A program made the translations under genes and the position numbers. From the NCBI GenBank assembly GCA_013397865.1, contig VZTI01005325.1, positions 3,327,085-3,391,084 of the forward strand: a stretch of DNA of 64,000 nt, given 5' to 3'. A model generated the notes under the pieces. The model did no database searches and had not been told where the DNA came from. It saw only the letters and a program-made list of their open reading frames with translations. This document shows, in pieces, positions 63,690 through 64,000 of the stretch (positions are counted from its first letter, which is position 1; every line of letters begins with the position of its first letter). The stretch is from Struthidea cinerea (Eukaryota; Chordata; Aves; Passeriformes; Corcoracidae).

Positions 63690-64000
63690 TTCTGCTGTGT
63701 TTAGAGCGGCTACTGATCTGCTCCGCCGGCAAGGCTGAAGCTCCGCAGCCCCAGCGGGCGGGGCCGGCTGTCCCTAGCGCTCCGCCTGCGCCCCGGCTCC
63801 CGCGGCATTCCAGCACCGGCGGGAAGGCCGGGCCCCCGCCAGGCGCCCGGAGCCCACGCCATGCCCTGGCCCCGGGGAAAGGAGATTCCCGGCCCTCCCT
63901 GCGCCCGCCGGGGGCCGGGCCCGCCCTGCGCATTGGCCGCGCTGCGCGTCACTCCCGGCGGCAGCGCGGCCGGGACTTCCTCGTCGCCGCGGCGGCAGCG
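63690..64000. promoter_or_regulatory. CpG island at the window's right edge, promoter of an unseen gene
   Basis: From 63690 onward the sequence turns strongly CpG-rich. It has GC boxes (GGGCGGGGCCGG near 63757), an inverted CCAAT box (ATTGG near 63934) and a GCGGCGGCAGCG end typical of a 5' UTR or first exon. No coding exon can be called before the window ends. In the human order HERC3 follows HERC5 and PIGY, so a HERC3 start is the natural guess, but nothing here proves it. Confidence 0.6.

Larger units (their letters stand above)
60509..63690. other. Intergenic region downstream of the HERC gene
   Basis: No supportable gene is seen. The HERC 3' UTR should begin here; a possible poly(A) hexamer ATTAAA occurs at 61203-61208, and nearer candidates are weak. 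An A25 run lies at 61714-61738. A (TACA)n/(TA)n/(CA)n microsatellite spans about 62398-62440, and a short GT run follows at 62819-62833. Confidence 0.6.

Noticed and set aside
63970..63982. NF-kB-like GGGACTTCCT in the right-edge CpG island
   Set aside because: It has one mismatch to the consensus in a very GC-rich region, so a chance match cannot be excluded.

Overview
The window is vertebrate nuclear DNA, almost certainly from a bird. Genes are split into many exons with GT-AG introns, CR1 LINE tails ending in the (ATTCTATG)n-type signature are present, and one avian endogenous-retrovirus LTR lies in an intron. Two N runs (3785-4518 and 37731-37967) interrupt GC-rich first exons, as is usual in short-read bird assemblies. 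I cannot name the species.

Left block, 1-38 kb, has the NOA1 - POLR2B - IGFBP7 order I know from human 4q12. NOA1 (minus strand, four exons visible, 3' end outside the window) codes for a mitochondrial circularly permuted GTPase. It is head-to-head with POLR2B (plus, 4689-22285), and a CpG/CRE promoter lies between them. POLR2B is complete: 25 coding exons join without a phase error into 1174 codons, the length of human RPB2. IGFBP7 (minus, 22605-37730 plus a probable 5' part beyond the gap) is tail-to-tail with POLR2B, and the two poly(A) signals lie within 25 bp of each other.

Right block, 41-64 kb, has a HERC5/HERC6-type HECT ubiquitin/ISG15-ligase gene (plus, 41474-60508, 24 exons, 981 codons). 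It has a perfect ISRE just upstream, so it is probably an interferon-stimulated antiviral gene. Inside one of its introns, on the opposite strand, sits the compact bicistronic PYURF-PIGY gene. PYURF is a mitochondrial chaperone-like protein and PIGY a GPI-GlcNAc transferase subunit. An LTR-like segment fills the rest of that intron, up to 66 bp before the first HECT exon. In human, PIGY/PYURF lies between HERC5 and HERC3, not within a HERC gene. A CpG island starts at the right edge (63.7-64 kb) and is the probable promoter of the next gene.

Between the genes lie CR1 fragments, microsatellites, a duplicated 170-bp intronic segment and otherwise unremarkable introns. The most interesting points are the ISRE-driven HERC gene, the nested PYURF/PIGY, the PYURF frame break in a Gly-Ser repeat, and a tandem splice donor that decides the C terminus of IGFBP7.
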